Below are positions 48,511 to 51,405 of a DNA stretch of 64,000 nt, one piece after another. A program made the translations under genes and the position numbers. Each line of letters starts with the position of its first letter. The first letter of the stretch is position 1. The stretch is from Ectobius pallidus (taxonomy: Eukaryota > Arthropoda > Insecta > Blattodea > Ectobiidae): contig CAXKWD010000007.1 of NCBI GenBank assembly GCA_964059195.1, positions 25,865,023 to 25,929,022 on the forward strand, in the 5' to 3' direction. The notes below the pieces were generated by a model. It was not told where the DNA came from. It searched no databases and saw only the letters and a list, made by a program, of their open reading frames with translations.

Positions 48511-50160
48511 GTATATATATATGTCATCAAGTCAAGTGACAGCATGGACACCGGGCAGGATTGAGTGAAGCCCATCGTCTGCTAATTCCCCCGCAGTTTT
48601 ACGTGAGCCAATCAGATTCATTGGTGAATTCTCACACCATATCCACAGGCCGGTGGAACCGATGCCAAAGCGCTGTGAAAACTGGTGGCACCGATGACGT
48701 CATTACTTAGCTTTGGAATAAAAATGCTGCCAGCGCTTTAACAGCGCTGAGAAAAGGAATAGGCTGTTTTTGAGCTGCACAATATGGCGAAAAAGTGCGG
48801 GAAATTTTACATTTAGTGCAGGATGTTCAAATATCACATCCGCTTATATTCATATTCCGCTTGCAATGGGTTACAATTTATATATATATATAAAATATAT
48901 CCTATTATCCTATTATTGGTAGCAAAACCTCAAGAATTATGACAAATTTAGTAGCATTTATAGCATATTAAAATCACATGAGATTATATGTTTACCATAT
49001 CAACATTGCCTGAAGCTGGATAGTAATAATTCTATTATTCGGATTATCTGTGTTTTTCAATTATTTGTCCACGTCATGGTCTCAGTTAACATGGTTAGTC
49101 AGGAGTTTGCTGTATATTTTCAAATAAGGTATAACTAAGTCCCACTATTCAAGAATTCAAGAATTGAGAAGTACGGCATTCTTGTCTTCTCCCATTCTCA
49201 ATTGCTGTTATTAAATTCCCATTGACATCTATATTTTCCAAAAATAGTCTCTCAAGTTTCCAAACTGTGTGTAGTTAAGGCCAGTGTTCTGCAACTTTTG
49301 GTCCGCATGAACCAACGAAAATAGGAGAAAATTTTACTGGACCAGTATCAACCAGATTAGTTTGCTTTTGGATACTGAAAAAGCTTTCAACAAAAGCTTG
49401 GTCTTTTTTTTCAAAAGTAAGCCTCACATACATGGTAATCTCAATAGGATCCTTTTATCATACCTAGGTAGTAGTAGTAGTAGTAGTATTTTTTTTTATT
49501 TATTTATTTATTTTTTTTATATGAATCAGCTCAATGAAAATCATTAACAATTTGATCTGGAGTACCTCAAGGGAGCAAACTTGGATCTCTTCTACATGTC
49601 ACATACACTGCAGGTTTGCCAGCTTGTGACAGACTTAAAATTGCACATTCTGCAGACGATATTGCAATTCTGAACAAAAAGTCACTACAGCACCATCAAG
49701 AATTATGTGACAAAATAGACTTGTAGTGCAAACACTGGAGAGTTGTGATGAATCGGAGAAAATCAAATGTCGTTAAATTCACTTACAAACTGAACATTCT
49801 ACATCAACCTATCACATTTCAAGGTGACCAGGTTTTAGAGTCTGGGTCAGTCAGATGATACCTTGGCCTTATTCTTTAACAACGTCTAGCATGGAAAAGT
49901 CACTTTTCTTACTTGATTTTTAAAATTTGCAATTGTCTCCATGAGTTAAAACACATCATGTCAATAAAATCTGCACTTTCTCTTTAGTACAAGAATTAAT
50001 ATACCCAGAATTATATGGCAGATGTAAAGCATTAACCTTATTGCTTTATCATCTTGTTTTTAGGCTGGATGAAAATACTTCAAGTAAAGTAATGTTTGTG
50101 AACAGTGAAGAAGAACTGTGCAAGTACCTCATACCCGATATCCTACCAGATGACATTTAG
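12222..50160 (+). CDS. CRAL-TRIO/Sec14-domain lipid-transfer protein, 4 coding exons
   Basis: Joining 12222-12383, 17105-17320, 42836-43047 and 50064-50160 gives a 228-residue protein in one frame. All introns are GT/AG, with phases 0, 0 and 2. The N-terminal half has a CRAL-TRIO-N-like helix region (LSLKRYLRAFKTTDAAFQAI, about residues 38-57). The lipid-binding fold includes HRDMVGRPVIYIPAKNHN (about 92-109), CIVFDLKEFGLSCMDYQ and a C-terminal LIPDILPDD. Proteins of this type bind phospholipid or other small hydrophobic ligands in a cytosolic pocket. It looks like the short insect Sec14-like proteins often named 'random slug protein 5-like'. The size (about 230 residues) fits a stand-alone domain. 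Introns of 4.7, 25.5 and 7.0 kb are filled with transposons. The ligand is unknown, and the 3' UTR end was not determined. Confidence 0.85.
12423..12560 (+). repeat. pogo/Tigger-like terminal remnant
   Basis: CAGTAAAACCTCAATTATCC at 12423 resembles the end of pogo/Tigger transposons. No opposite end was found within the intron; a similar but inverted end is at about 42145-42060. Confidence 0.3.
12780..12970 (+). repeat. GC-rich imperfect tandem duplication
   Basis: Two units of about 110 bp (from about 12781 and about 12898) share GGTGAAGG-, CTGGTGGAAGCTTG- and GTCCAGGG...AAAGCCC-type blocks. The base composition (GGGG/CCCC-rich) stands out strongly from the AT-rich intron. The origin is not recognised. 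Confidence 0.5.
13140..14262 (-). pseudogene. Ty1/copia pol remnant (integrase C-terminus to RT)
   Basis: Reading the minus strand from 14262 to 13140 gives, in order, integrase C-terminal pieces (AVYILNRT, then SPFEQWMGTKP, GYLVGYD, YRVWV), a linker with RKPNRFDDYI, then broken RT pieces (ARLVVKGFSQ, FLYGELEEEI, CKLKRSLYGLKQA). This is the pol order of Ty1/copia elements, with integrase before reverse transcriptase. Several frameshifts and stops break it, and no LTRs were found. It lies in intron 1, antisense to the host gene. Confidence 0.8.
14263..14631. other. Repeat-like intronic DNA, not assigned
   Basis: The sequence around 14340-14400 (ATGTCTGTATGTATGGATGT) looks like part of a dispersed repeat, but no second copy or structure in the window supports a class. 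It flanks the hAT insertion at 14640. Confidence 0.3.
14640..15818. mobile_element. hAT transposon derivative with 8-bp target duplication
   Basis: The element starts TAGGGACCGGATTTTTAGGT and its right end is the inverse complement with one change. It is flanked by exact 8-bp duplications GTTATAAG (14632-14639 and 15819-15826). The ends and duplication length identify the hAT superfamily. Both subterminal regions hold several TTTAGGTTTT-type motifs in direct orientation. No full transposase is present, but a minus-strand exon-like piece with a zinc-finger motif remains (15204-15320). The length is 1,179 bp. Confidence 0.9.
15204..15320 (-). pseudogene. BED/CGGBP1-like zinc-finger exon remnant inside the hAT element
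   Basis: The minus strand reads LRQWNGDDLNFTTDGKVIF followed by CHTCQKH and then a GTAAGT-like splice donor. The pattern 'F.TDGKV.FC..C.K.V' is typical of the DNA-binding finger found in hAT transposases and CGGBP1-type proteins derived from them. The rest of the protein is missing. The piece is consistent with the surrounding element being a deleted autonomous hAT copy. Confidence 0.5.
15830..17104. other. Intron 1 AT-rich DNA, no feature
   Basis: No gene or transposon could be supported. It ends in the acceptor ATTATGTTTTAG before exon 2. Confidence 0.5.
17105..17320 (+). CDS. CRAL-TRIO gene, coding exon 2
   Basis: The exon is 216 nt, phase 0 at both ends, and encodes 72 residues from AILKTNKWRSEYD to LTKFIVYCL. 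It has an AG acceptor at 17103-17104 and a GTAAGT donor at 17321. The HRD-x-x-GRPVIYIP core of the lipid-binding domain is here. The reading frame continues into a stop inside the intron, as expected. Confidence 0.9.
17600..18170 (+). pseudogene. Penelope-like element 3' fragment (GIY-YIG plus terminal region)
   Basis: The + strand reads VYIGQTKRNIETRFREHFRN and then AAHFWEEGHEIE, a GIY-YIG endonuclease block of Penelope-like elements, with a frameshift on either side. Downstream, 18034-18070 is partly inverted relative to 18107-18170, and a hammerhead-like segment lies at 18058-18120. The copy has lost its reverse transcriptase and much of the nuclease. Confidence 0.65.
18058..18120 (+). ncRNA. 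Hammerhead-like segment, degenerate core
   Basis: The segment contains ATGAGGA (18088-18094), in place of CTGANGA, and GAAACACGTC (18106-18115). The latter is a GAAA box followed by a C-G/A-U stem III and a UC cleavage position. GGTAT (18058-18062) can pair with ATACC (18116-18120) as an outer stem I, but the bases next to the core do not pair. It follows a Penelope-like GIY-YIG remnant. Probably an inactive relative. Confidence 0.35.
18963..18970 (+). promoter_or_regulatory. LTR TATA box
   Basis: TATAAAAG lies in a GC-richer part of the LTR upstream of a pyrimidine-rich stretch (CCTCGTTCTCTCCATTCTC) that could hold the start site. The identical sequence in the 3' LTR is at 26973-26980. Confidence 0.6.
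19917..19922 (+). terminator. LTR polyadenylation signal AATAAA
   Basis: AATAAA lies about 215 bp before the end of the 5' LTR; the functional copy for the element's RNA would be 27927-27932 in the 3' LTR. The downstream sequence is T-rich. Confidence 0.5.
20362..21717 (+). CDS. gag: Gag polyprotein of the gypsy element
   Basis: The 451-residue protein begins at ATG 20362, which has A at -3 and G at +4; the same open frame extends upstream only through a TTG codon. The middle part (FSDESVEKVLDFLDFICDLK through YSRSIKKCAQVFRLAMPERE) resembles retrotransposon capsid. A nucleocapsid zinc knuckle, CYNCGKLGHIAKYC, lies at residues 419-432. Gag assembles the particle that packages the element's RNA. 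It ends with a single TGA (21715-21717); the same frame is open beyond it into pol, and a stem-loop follows 8 nt later. No internal damage was seen. Confidence 0.9.
   Translation: MASPVTRYVPDPDQLLKSDIIYELQIRGLSPDEKNLVADLKKQLIDNQDKDVDIKNCGESLIPILLAVAKDRVEAVREKLDKSVPVSEKVKNRALHACQRVADLEKVIAGTDFLAEFQDLQDQVSVILIRVKSTDRENVHAPVSEELDNEKKSHNREVMDSFVNPNRQSRFEMSATGQTFFSHCDSDSGRENVRAFPETHTFPLAFANLPHPLASTLENCSLFSDESVEKVLDFLDFICDLKSQAAVFHLDERNLLAYLFSKLGGSLRDVALEAVNSGLGLEDFHIRLLDTYVPVRARSALITKHFYRTQAFNETLAEYSRSIKKCAQVFRLAMPEREIVDAVIEGMSPETRSKVVFESRPSSFRQLESLCARVNAISFSDSLRVDKQGQLSSSRVKLSDSHDRAKPVAGGNDRKPIKCYNCGKLGHIAKYCRSGKNQTMQNGNVQKRSSQ
21715..21746 (+). promoter_or_regulatory. Putative gag-pol stop-codon readthrough signal
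   Basis: The gag stop TGA (21715-21717) is followed by an 8-nt spacer (21718-21725) and a perfect 7-bp stem TTACCCA/TGGGTAA (21726-21732 with 21740-21746) enclosing the 7-nt loop AGGGCCC. Pol continues in the same frame with no other stop. Gammaretroviruses use an 8-nt spacer and a structured element for gag-pol readthrough. The loop contains the palindrome GGGCCC, which could also pair between two RNAs. Confidence 0.6.
21754..25395 (+). CDS. pol: Pol polyprotein: protease, RT, RNase H, integrase
   Basis: The 1,213-residue frame is uninterrupted. The aspartic protease has LLDSGAAVSLLS (catalytic Asp about residue 180). Reverse transcriptase has the YLDD motif (about 518-521) plus SSLDLNQAYYQIPL. 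RNase H begins near QCDASPVAIASVLLQ (about 666). Integrase has an N-terminal HHCC zinc site (HESPVGGHLGFY ... CQKC, from about 879) and catalytic D948, D1007 and E1042 (DFVG, SDNAS, HSERF). No chromodomain is evident. The start ATG at 21754 is only the first Met after the gag stop; because gag and pol share a frame, pol is more likely made as a Gag-Pol fusion by TGA readthrough than from this ATG. The element appears competent for retrotransposition. Confidence 0.92.
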   Translation: MSSSAICDRKMTDEVVMTNSTHCKDVDTPARELISSRLVTATTVFDKTHGTDSRSQTDRFYATRTFVNSIFHKRRSDKDIRPRLKDNSDDSAAFLNKKVLSKKILPVNMDDPDRTTKTPCKRKKRSNRRKKKVPNLTPDSDIYGFDKKKVFPRQLEAIVDAKLPMIEVEICKYRMSALLDSGAAVSLLSKDEYSRMCLVNKHVPKMVSSELKLRTAGDQNLAIVGQVSLKLRIANFTWVCPFVVAENLLMPVILGYPFMRKVGLILDFDSKQCKFKFFESCKIDFFYGPPFSKFISSKGNSETNMLPPFDFFPDSVNNVCVDLSHLPSVEKSQVSKILQDFPDVLTPELGLTNVLEYDIELLDDQPVRRAPYRLNPPKLKILKEHIDAMVEQGVLQVSKSNYSSPIFLVPKGDGRFRPVVDFRHLNAKIKIDSVPIPDINTAFSFFSGAKVFSSLDLNQAYYQIPLTERSRRLTAISTPYNSFEFLRVPFGLATGAQVLTRLLDQIFSDVKFKFVYHYLDDLVLYSNSFEEHLQHLQEVFSRLRAAGLTVNPDKVTIAARRLSFLGHLVSADGVAIDPERTEAIRKFPPPKNAKGVARFIGMVNFFRKFVPNMAELSSPLNDLRKKSSKFVWSPACQESFEKLKSAIMNPPVLAMPDFSKKFVIQCDASPVAIASVLLQEFEEGRRPVAYASRTLTAPERMYSMYELEALAVLFAVEKFRVYVEHVEFELETDCQALSWVLAKPRTTGRIARWAVRLSAFKFKARHIRATENQVSDALTRMFSPEEILGSPDCSIEDPKELSGMVGNILGEFPLAFTALKDHQASDEELAPLIARLQSGEDVPQYIFRNSVLYSAPAHRSQSRIVLPSALRDMVFKYYHESPVGGHLGFYKTRAKIRETFTWKGIDGFIRAQVRACQKCSSAKPAQCTKLGFLSSEVPKAPLDRLFIDFVGKFPRSRSGNSYILVAVDSFSKFVWMFPVRVATSNSTIECLKRIFSTVGFPRSIASDNASYFISRKFKQFCFSLGIQHVKTAPFHPSPNHSERFNRNLRAALIAYHSEDHAAWDRELFWLQFAFNSAQHESHKQTPFQLMFSFKPNSPLTNAWSISDLLPEVKDAATVRQIWKRAADYLKLAHQKTEKRYNADRIPVNFNVGDRVYVKNFPKSKAIDRFAAKLAVKFRGPFNVVKFLTPVTVLLKDSDSNKTIKAHVSHCKKT
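25396..26534 (+). other. Gypsy element 3' non-coding region and polypurine tract
   Basis: About 1.1 kb lies between pol and the 3' LTR. Open frames here are short (up to about 80 codons) and show no signal peptide, membrane segment or fusion-peptide pattern, so no envelope gene is called. The purine-rich GGACAGGGAGAA just before 26535 is the likely primer for plus-strand DNA synthesis. Confidence 0.6.
26535..28146 (+). repeat. 3' LTR of the gypsy element
   Basis: The 1,612-bp copy of the 5' LTR lies at a constant offset of 8,010 bp; no substitutions were seen by eye. It ends TTGCA at 28146 and is followed by the target duplication GTCT. Confidence 0.95.
29240..29530. other. Flank duplicated on both sides of the class II element
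   Basis: About 90 bp here (GGTATTTATTCCAAAGTGAA and onward to GTGATGTACAT) resembles 18166-18270 on the other side of the class II element (GGTATTTAACCCAAAGTGAA ... GTGATGTAAACA). The element therefore sits between two diverged copies of one sequence. Nothing else is recognised. Confidence 0.45.
29533..29600 (-). repeat. Long T tract plus (GTTT)n
   Basis: A run of 52 T is followed by four GTTT units. On the minus strand this would be a poly(A) tail with an (AAAC)n start, as left by a retroposed sequence whose body would lie to the right. The body was not identified. Homopolymer length may be inexact in the assembly. Confidence 0.7.
29601..30003. other. AT-rich DNA, nothing recognised
   Basis: No coding or repeat feature could be supported between the T tract and the hAT-like end at 30012. 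Confidence 0.4.
30245..30425 (-). mobile_element. tRNA-derived SINE (minus strand)
   Basis: The minus strand has an A-box-like TAGCCAAATGG (30408-30398) and, 33 nt further, a B-box-like GGATCAAATCC (30365-30355). Spacing and order match a tRNA-type polymerase III promoter. The rest of the tRNA cloverleaf is not intact and unrelated body sequence follows, so this is a SINE rather than a tRNA gene. Confidence 0.55.
30950..31390 (+). pseudogene. P2X7 C-terminal-domain-like protein, truncated, within the Kolobok-type element
   Basis: The 146-codon frame contains KENTEWCKRGLCIHMKTGHE, followed by VCCWDCEVIC and DCITRHCSFD. The WC-x3-C, E-x-x-CC and CIT-x-H-x-x-F spacing resembles the cysteine-rich tail ('ballast') domain of P2X7 receptors, which is also found in stand-alone invertebrate proteins. 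The real start may be at the inner Met at about codon 20. From about 31330 the sequence changes to DNA that is coding on the other strand, so the protein is cut short. The function in the transposon is unknown. Confidence 0.55.
31308..31965 (-). pseudogene. THAP-domain protein remnant (transposase N-terminus)
   Basis: From ATG at 31965 the minus strand reads MVYCCVVGCTNSSSK, then a frameshift near 31880, then WLIQIKREKFVPTKYSTVCS and QHF. This gives the C-x2-4-C ... C-x2-H zinc site of a THAP DNA-binding domain, with FP and KRSAVPSLL (AVPTIF-like) motifs. Two in-frame stops lie between 31709 and 31620, after which an acidic Ser/Asn/Glu-rich linker follows to 31308. The catalytic part is deleted. 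THAP domains bind transposon ends in P-element and Kolobok transposases. Confidence 0.7.
32520..33150. other. Unassigned intronic DNA
   Basis: No feature could be supported. The stretch is somewhat GC-richer near 32700-32850 without coding motifs. Confidence 0.3.
33155..34441 (-). pseudogene. IS630/Tc1-mariner-like DDE transposase pseudogene
   Basis: The minus strand encodes an N-terminal helix-turn-helix part (LIPLRKVQERTASATGVGLC, from Met at 34441). It continues in shifted frames with MMDETYILSSHVTGNSW (first Asp), a VDNAPYH block (second Asp) and LRLPPYHPDLNQTERIWAEM (catalytic Glu), then an acidic Ser/Asp tail near 33190-33250. The D, D and E motifs are those of the IS630/Tc1/mariner DDE_3 fold. 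At least three frameshifts break it. No terminal repeats were recognised; just upstream of the start an unrelated element is inserted at 34480. Confidence 0.7.
34480..37269 (+). mobile_element. DNA transposon with ~720-bp inverted ends, possibly Sola-type
   Basis: The element starts GGGTCATTCCATATCAAATC and ends with its near-inverse TGGAATGACCC. It is flanked by the 4-bp duplication TATG (34476-34479 and 37270-37273). Inverted arms cover about 34480-35207 and 36554-37269 and remain very similar throughout. The centre holds one transposase-like gene on the + strand. A 4-bp duplication and GGG-type ends would suit the Sola superfamily, but this is a memory-based guess. It interrupts the region just upstream of the IS630-like transposase. 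Confidence 0.75.
35211..36396 (+). pseudogene. Transposase-like protein of the long-inverted-repeat element
   Basis: The + strand frame runs from about 35211, is stopped once by TGA at 35445-35447, and continues in the same frame with DFAENYSFVLQDEAQGFHWN, FSDGSAAQYKNCKNF and ATSHGKGVCDGVGGTVKRL. A frameshift near 36125-36155 leads into VVGFVACAYDKEWWLVHVDS and further to 36396. The spaced acidic motifs (DFAEN, SDGSA, EW or CDG) look like an RNase H-fold DDE/D core, and the C-terminal WW-like block like a small barrel domain. The family occurs in other invertebrate transposons, but its name is not certain. It is inactivated by the stop and the frameshift. Confidence 0.6.
37274..38425. other. 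Unassigned DNA with a 34-bp tandem duplication
   Basis: The unit AATATAACTTTAGTATTAAT... of about 34 bp is repeated twice at 37720-37788. No gene or transposon end was otherwise recognised. Confidence 0.4.
38429..39642. mobile_element. PIF/Harbinger transposon derivative
   Basis: The element begins GGGCTGATTGTATAAAC and ends GTTTCTACAATTGGCCC (inverted, 14 of 17 matching). It is flanked by the 3-bp duplication TTA (38426-38428 and 39643-39645), the target preferred by PIF/Harbinger. Both ends carry repeated GATCTAAGTTCAG/GATCTGAGTTCAG-type subterminal motifs. It holds a Myb/SANT-like reading but no nuclease gene. The length is 1,214 bp. Confidence 0.85.
38654..38869 (+). pseudogene. Myb/SANT-like DNA-binding protein remnant of the Harbinger element
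   Basis: The frame reads KKARSLNFSKEDKNVLIEIV and continues KYKDIIESKKMDAITSVQEQ. This resembles the first helices of the Myb/SANT-like domain of the accessory protein encoded by PIF/Harbinger transposons, which helps the transposase bind the ends. After about 62 residues the similarity stops and the frame ends. The partner transposase gene is missing. Confidence 0.5.
39660..40529 (+). pseudogene. Jockey-type non-LTR reverse transcriptase C-terminal fragment
   Basis: The reading starts near LYNLCSFIDLPSNIK and has EAYMFADVLALSL (a damaged FADDT motif), LKLNQSKT, IKFLGIHIDPGLG, a stop where Trp is expected (39966), then KISKGLFMLRIFKQTLG and YYAFVHSHLSYRTLLWGN. It ends, after a frameshift near 40430, with SANPIYSIDDFFSFKW and a stop. 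This is the RT to C-terminus region of Jockey/CR1-type elements. A TATC-type simple repeat follows at 40584-40611, as at the 3' ends of many such elements. The 5' part is missing. Confidence 0.75.
41007..41498 (+). pseudogene. GIY-YIG endonuclease region of the Penelope-like insertion
   Basis: The open frame encodes KLSGIYQMECQDCNKIYIGQ, then TKRNLDIRMKEHLRN and a C-terminal tail ending DDGDESLPRN. The GIY and YIG motifs, the Arg of LDIR and the EH pair match the nuclease of Penelope-like elements. The frame continues upstream only because the inverted left arm happens to be open, so the protein really begins with a truncation near 41007. The reverse transcriptase is absent. The C-terminal codons overlap the hammerhead-like core. 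Confidence 0.75.
41462..41502 (+). ncRNA. Hammerhead-ribozyme-like motif A
   Basis: The core CTGATGA (41464-41470) is followed by a stem II candidate (GGGGA 41472-41476 with TCCCC) and GAAA (41491-41494). The palindrome ACTAGT (41494-41499) would form stem III, best between two RNAs, and C41500 is the cleavage-site base. Stem I is short (CG/CG). One extra U lies between the core A and stem II. The inverted left copy has CCGATGA and is damaged. Dimeric hammerheads of this kind have been reported in Penelope-like elements. Confidence 0.55.
41720..42835. other. End of intron 2; pogo-like remnant, otherwise unassigned
   Basis: On the minus strand 42142-42060 starts ACAGTGAACTCTCGATAATT, which resembles a Tigger/pogo end. 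The remainder has no supported feature and finishes with the acceptor TTGTGCTTTCCAG. Confidence 0.35.
42836..43047 (+). CDS. CRAL-TRIO gene, coding exon 3
   Basis: The 212-nt exon (phase 0 in, phase 2 out) encodes EEACKKCFEEVVDNLCIVFD, the core strand and helix LKEFGLSCMDYQ, and RHYPERLGICLVLNAPTLFS ending in AIIKG plus two bases of a Trp codon. The donor is GATG|GTACGT at 43048. The FDL and PERLG-x-CL-x-N-AP blocks are characteristic of CRAL-TRIO domains. Confidence 0.92.
43359..44288 (-). mobile_element. Internally deleted mariner-like element
   Basis: The 930-bp element begins CAGGGTGTCCGGGAAAGACC and ends with the near-inverse GTCTTTCCCGGACACGGTG. TA duplications flank it (43357-43358 and 44289-44290), as in Tc1/mariner. 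Inverted similarity continues inward for about 60 bp. It contains only the two ends of a transposase gene on the minus strand. Confidence 0.85.
43468..44080 (-). pseudogene. Mariner-like transposase, catalytic middle deleted
   Basis: The minus strand starts near MFTIVEKAECVFWLAELKSV (helix-turn-helix end-binding region), becomes frameshifted, and after ARQLQMPKSTVH jumps to WPPRSPDMTPLAFFLWDFVK, the block around the last catalytic acidic residue. It ends with ARATNGAHIEDY. The middle part with the first two Asp residues is missing, so the protein cannot cut DNA. The deletion is inside the frame, typical of non-autonomous derivatives. Confidence 0.7.
44289..44758. other. Intron 3 DNA, nothing recognised
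   Basis: No gene, repeat or inverted structure could be supported here. Confidence 0.4.
44759..45310 (+). repeat. Repeat family R2, second copy
   Basis: Landmarks shared with the minus strand of 30437-32505 include GTGCCAGAATGGTATTTTATG, CTTATCGGATTTTCATGAAAC and the TATACACATTTATAAC and AAATCGGTTGACTGGTACTG blocks. Only one subrepeat is present. Near 45265-45290 it also shares CGTTATATCAGTTTACCTGA with the inverse of about 30160-30185. Confidence 0.5.
45311..45643. other. Intron 3 DNA, nothing recognised
   Basis: No feature could be supported between repeat R2 and the mariner foldback. Confidence 0.4.
45646..46610 (+). mobile_element. Mariner foldback element with long inverted arms
   Basis: The 965-bp element starts TACGAGGCCTGTCTAAAAAG and ends with its near-inverse ...AGACCTCGTA; TA duplications flank it (45644-45645 and 46611-46612). 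The left 300 bp, including part of the transposase 5' coding region, is repeated in inverted orientation at about 46335-46610, so the 3' half of the original gene has been replaced by a copy of the 5' end. A 54-bp direct duplication lies in the left arm (about 45868-45975). Confidence 0.85.
45858..46335 (+). pseudogene. Mariner transposase N-terminal half
   Basis: The reading contains TQIKEWFNRFKRGCTSAESG, QHSGRPQTARNAAVIERV, an in-frame stop (46165-46167) where Arg is usual, and EIAEEVGISKDSTQAILRDD. These are the two helix-turn-helix units of a mariner transposase that bind the inverted repeats. It runs to ELRLQVAQDLLDTS and then enters the inverted copy of its own start. No catalytic DDD region remains. 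The 54-bp duplication interrupts the first helices. Confidence 0.75.
46613..46770. other. Short spacer, nothing recognised
   Basis: No feature seen. Confidence 0.3.
46770..47113 (-). pseudogene. Non-LTR retrotransposon C-terminal fragment
   Basis: The minus strand reads RVLRKIFGPKRDE, then LHNLCPSPNILRVITSRRMK and WAGHVV, with one stop between the blocks. The 'SRRMKWAGHV' signature is the conserved C-terminal tail after the reverse transcriptase of RTE/R1-like endonuclease-RT elements. It is followed by a weakly conserved RRPEENKLD segment and stops. The catalytic part is not present. Confidence 0.65.
47175..47421 (+). mobile_element. Penelope-derived hairpin insertion (247 bp)
   Basis: The insertion is flanked by the exact 17-bp duplication ACAAATAAACATTTAAT (47158-47174 and 47422-47438). 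It has a ~30-bp left tail, then two inverted arms (about 47205-47305 and about 47333-47421) that are almost perfectly complementary, with a short centre. Read on either strand the arm gives a Penelope-like C-terminal tail (EDGGSVSLGNVGPQQTSHLA) rather than a full gene. The design equals that of 40662-41560 and 60790-61038. Confidence 0.8.
47336..47376 (+). ncRNA. Hammerhead-ribozyme-like motif B
   Basis: The core CTGAGGA (47339-47345) is followed by a stem II candidate GAGGC/GCCTC and by GAAACGTT (47366-47373). ACGT is the palindromic stem III, and the last T is the cleavage-site base. TCC (47336-47338) can pair with GGA (47374-47376) as stem I. A mismatch is present between stem II and GAAA. 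A second copy lies on the minus strand in the left arm. Confidence 0.5.
47582..47720 (+). repeat. GAT/AAT-type microsatellite
   Basis: A tract of GAT repeats (47585-47632) is followed by AAT and mixed GAT/GAC repeats. The long poly-Asp reading frame over it is an artefact. Confidence 0.9.
47850..48775. mobile_element. Possible non-autonomous DNA element (CTCAGCGCT ends)
   Basis: TATTCTGTTTCTCAGCGCT near 47852 has an inverted partner (AGCGCTGAGAAAAGGAATA near 48748-48766) with two mismatches. Close to each end a GGTGGCA-x-CGATGA-x-GTCA block recurs in direct orientation (about 47886 and about 48689). No target duplication or transposase was identified. An AAT and an AT microsatellite lie inside (48436-48523). 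Confidence 0.35.
48436..48523 (+). repeat. AAT and AT microsatellites
   Basis: (AAT)n at 48436-48462 and (TA)n with GTA interruptions at 48470-48523. Confidence 0.9.
48776..49340. other. Intron 3 DNA, nothing recognised
   Basis: AT-rich, no supported feature. Confidence 0.4.
49340..50040 (+). pseudogene. Jockey-type reverse transcriptase fragment next to exon 4
   Basis: The + strand has LLLDTEKAFNKS (the D-x-x-KAFD block), an inserted GTA microsatellite and T-rich stretch, then SGVPQGSKLGSLLHVTY, LKIAHSADDIAILNKKSLQH (catalytic ADD retained) and, after several stops, a LYGRCKA tail. This is the RT core of Jockey-type non-LTR retrotransposons. It is broken by frameshifts and stops. It ends only about 25-60 nt upstream of exon 4 of the host gene, in the same orientation. 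Confidence 0.75.
50064..50160 (+). CDS. CRAL-TRIO gene, coding exon 4 and stop
   Basis: The exon begins after TTGTTTTTAG and completes the split Trp codon. It encodes LDENTSSKVMFVNSEEELCK and YLIPDILPDDI, then TAG at 50158-50160. The 'K-V-x-F-V...L-x-x-x-I' segment is the usual C-terminal part of a CRAL-TRIO domain. Confidence 0.9.
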
Positions 50161-50764
50161 AACTGCTAGAGAAGAATACCTCAACTTTACACTGAACTTG
50201 TGTTGAAGTTACTAAGATTAATTATTCAGTGCATTTAATTTATTTTTGAAGTATAGTAGATACCTGCCAACCATTGATGCAAAAAAATGCTCTGTGGCTG
50301 TAAATTTGAACACAGTTTGTTCAGGAGACAGTATGTTGAATATGCAATATTTTTACCACGTGTGGAATTTACCTTAAAGAGACATTATTGTGAGCTTAAG
50401 GTAATAGTCTTACAAGTTTTTATGTCTTTACAAGCTACTAAATCTGTTTAAAATTATGTAACGAAGATTTTTTCAATAACTGCTAACACTTGATTGATAA
50501 GTTAACCTAGACTCTAGTCCAGTATAAAGTACAAAAAAGAAAAAGATTTCAGTTCACTGTACTGTACTAGTACTAATGAAGGTATATGTGATACAGAAAA
50601 TGAAATCAGACTATTCGTTGATTTTTAAATTTACTTTTTGTGATATTCTTACAAAGCAAAATTTCTTAACATTTTGGTATCAGAACATAAAACCATCTTA
50701 AAATTTAGCGGAGCTATAACTGTTTGAATATAACATACGAAAAATATGCACAATAATTTCTTTT
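50161..50764 (+). other. Probable 3' UTR, end not determined
   Basis: The sequence follows the stop codon directly. No canonical AATAAA was found in the first several hundred bases, so the polyadenylation site is unknown. No other feature was seen. Confidence 0.4.
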
Positions 50765-51405
50765 TCTGCATTGGTATTGTGGCTCAGATCTTGAAATTTC
50801 ACTGATATATAGTTTGAAGTTTGCTCTGCAGACATAATTTTTTTTATTCAGATGCAGCTTTAGTAAGAGAAGCATGAACTACGTAGGAAAAAGTCATGCT
50901 TGTTACTTTCACTTGTGAAGAGCAGCGAGATGTACTGCGATTTTGTGGGCTAAATGACATAACCTATTGAAATTCACAGGGACATGTGTGGCATGAATGG
51001 GCAAGACTCTATGGAGCGTAGCATCGTCTCCAGATAGTGTGCATTCTTCAATGATGGCTGCAACACCATAGAGTGTCACAGTCATTAAGGAGGCAATTCT
51101 GAATGACTGGCAGATCCATAAACAAGTTCAGCATTTCATACACCACCTGGAGATGTTGCTATGGTCCATATTCATACATTCCACCTATACATTGCACACA
51201 TTCCCCTGAGAATTTCACACTACACCTTGCTGCTCTTCACAAGAGGTGACAATTACATGCATGCTACGTCTTCACATTGTTTCGCTAGAAGTGCATCTGA
51301 AACAAAAATTGTGTCTGTAGCGCAAACTTCAAACAATATCTTGGTGAAATTTCAACATCCCTGCCACAATACCAACACACACAAAAATTAGTGTGTTCAC
51401 TTTTT
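50765..51405. mobile_element. Foldback element with ~170-190 bp inverted arms
   Basis: The left arm (about 50775-50935; TTGGTATTGTGGC ... CACTTGTGAAGAGCAGC) is inverted at about 51215-51390 (GCTGCTCTTCACAAG ... GCCACAATACCAA) with moderate divergence. The right side extends to GTTCACTTTTTGATCCACCC, whose inverse looks like a Tc1-type terminus. The central 280 bp has no recognised protein. Confidence 0.55.
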
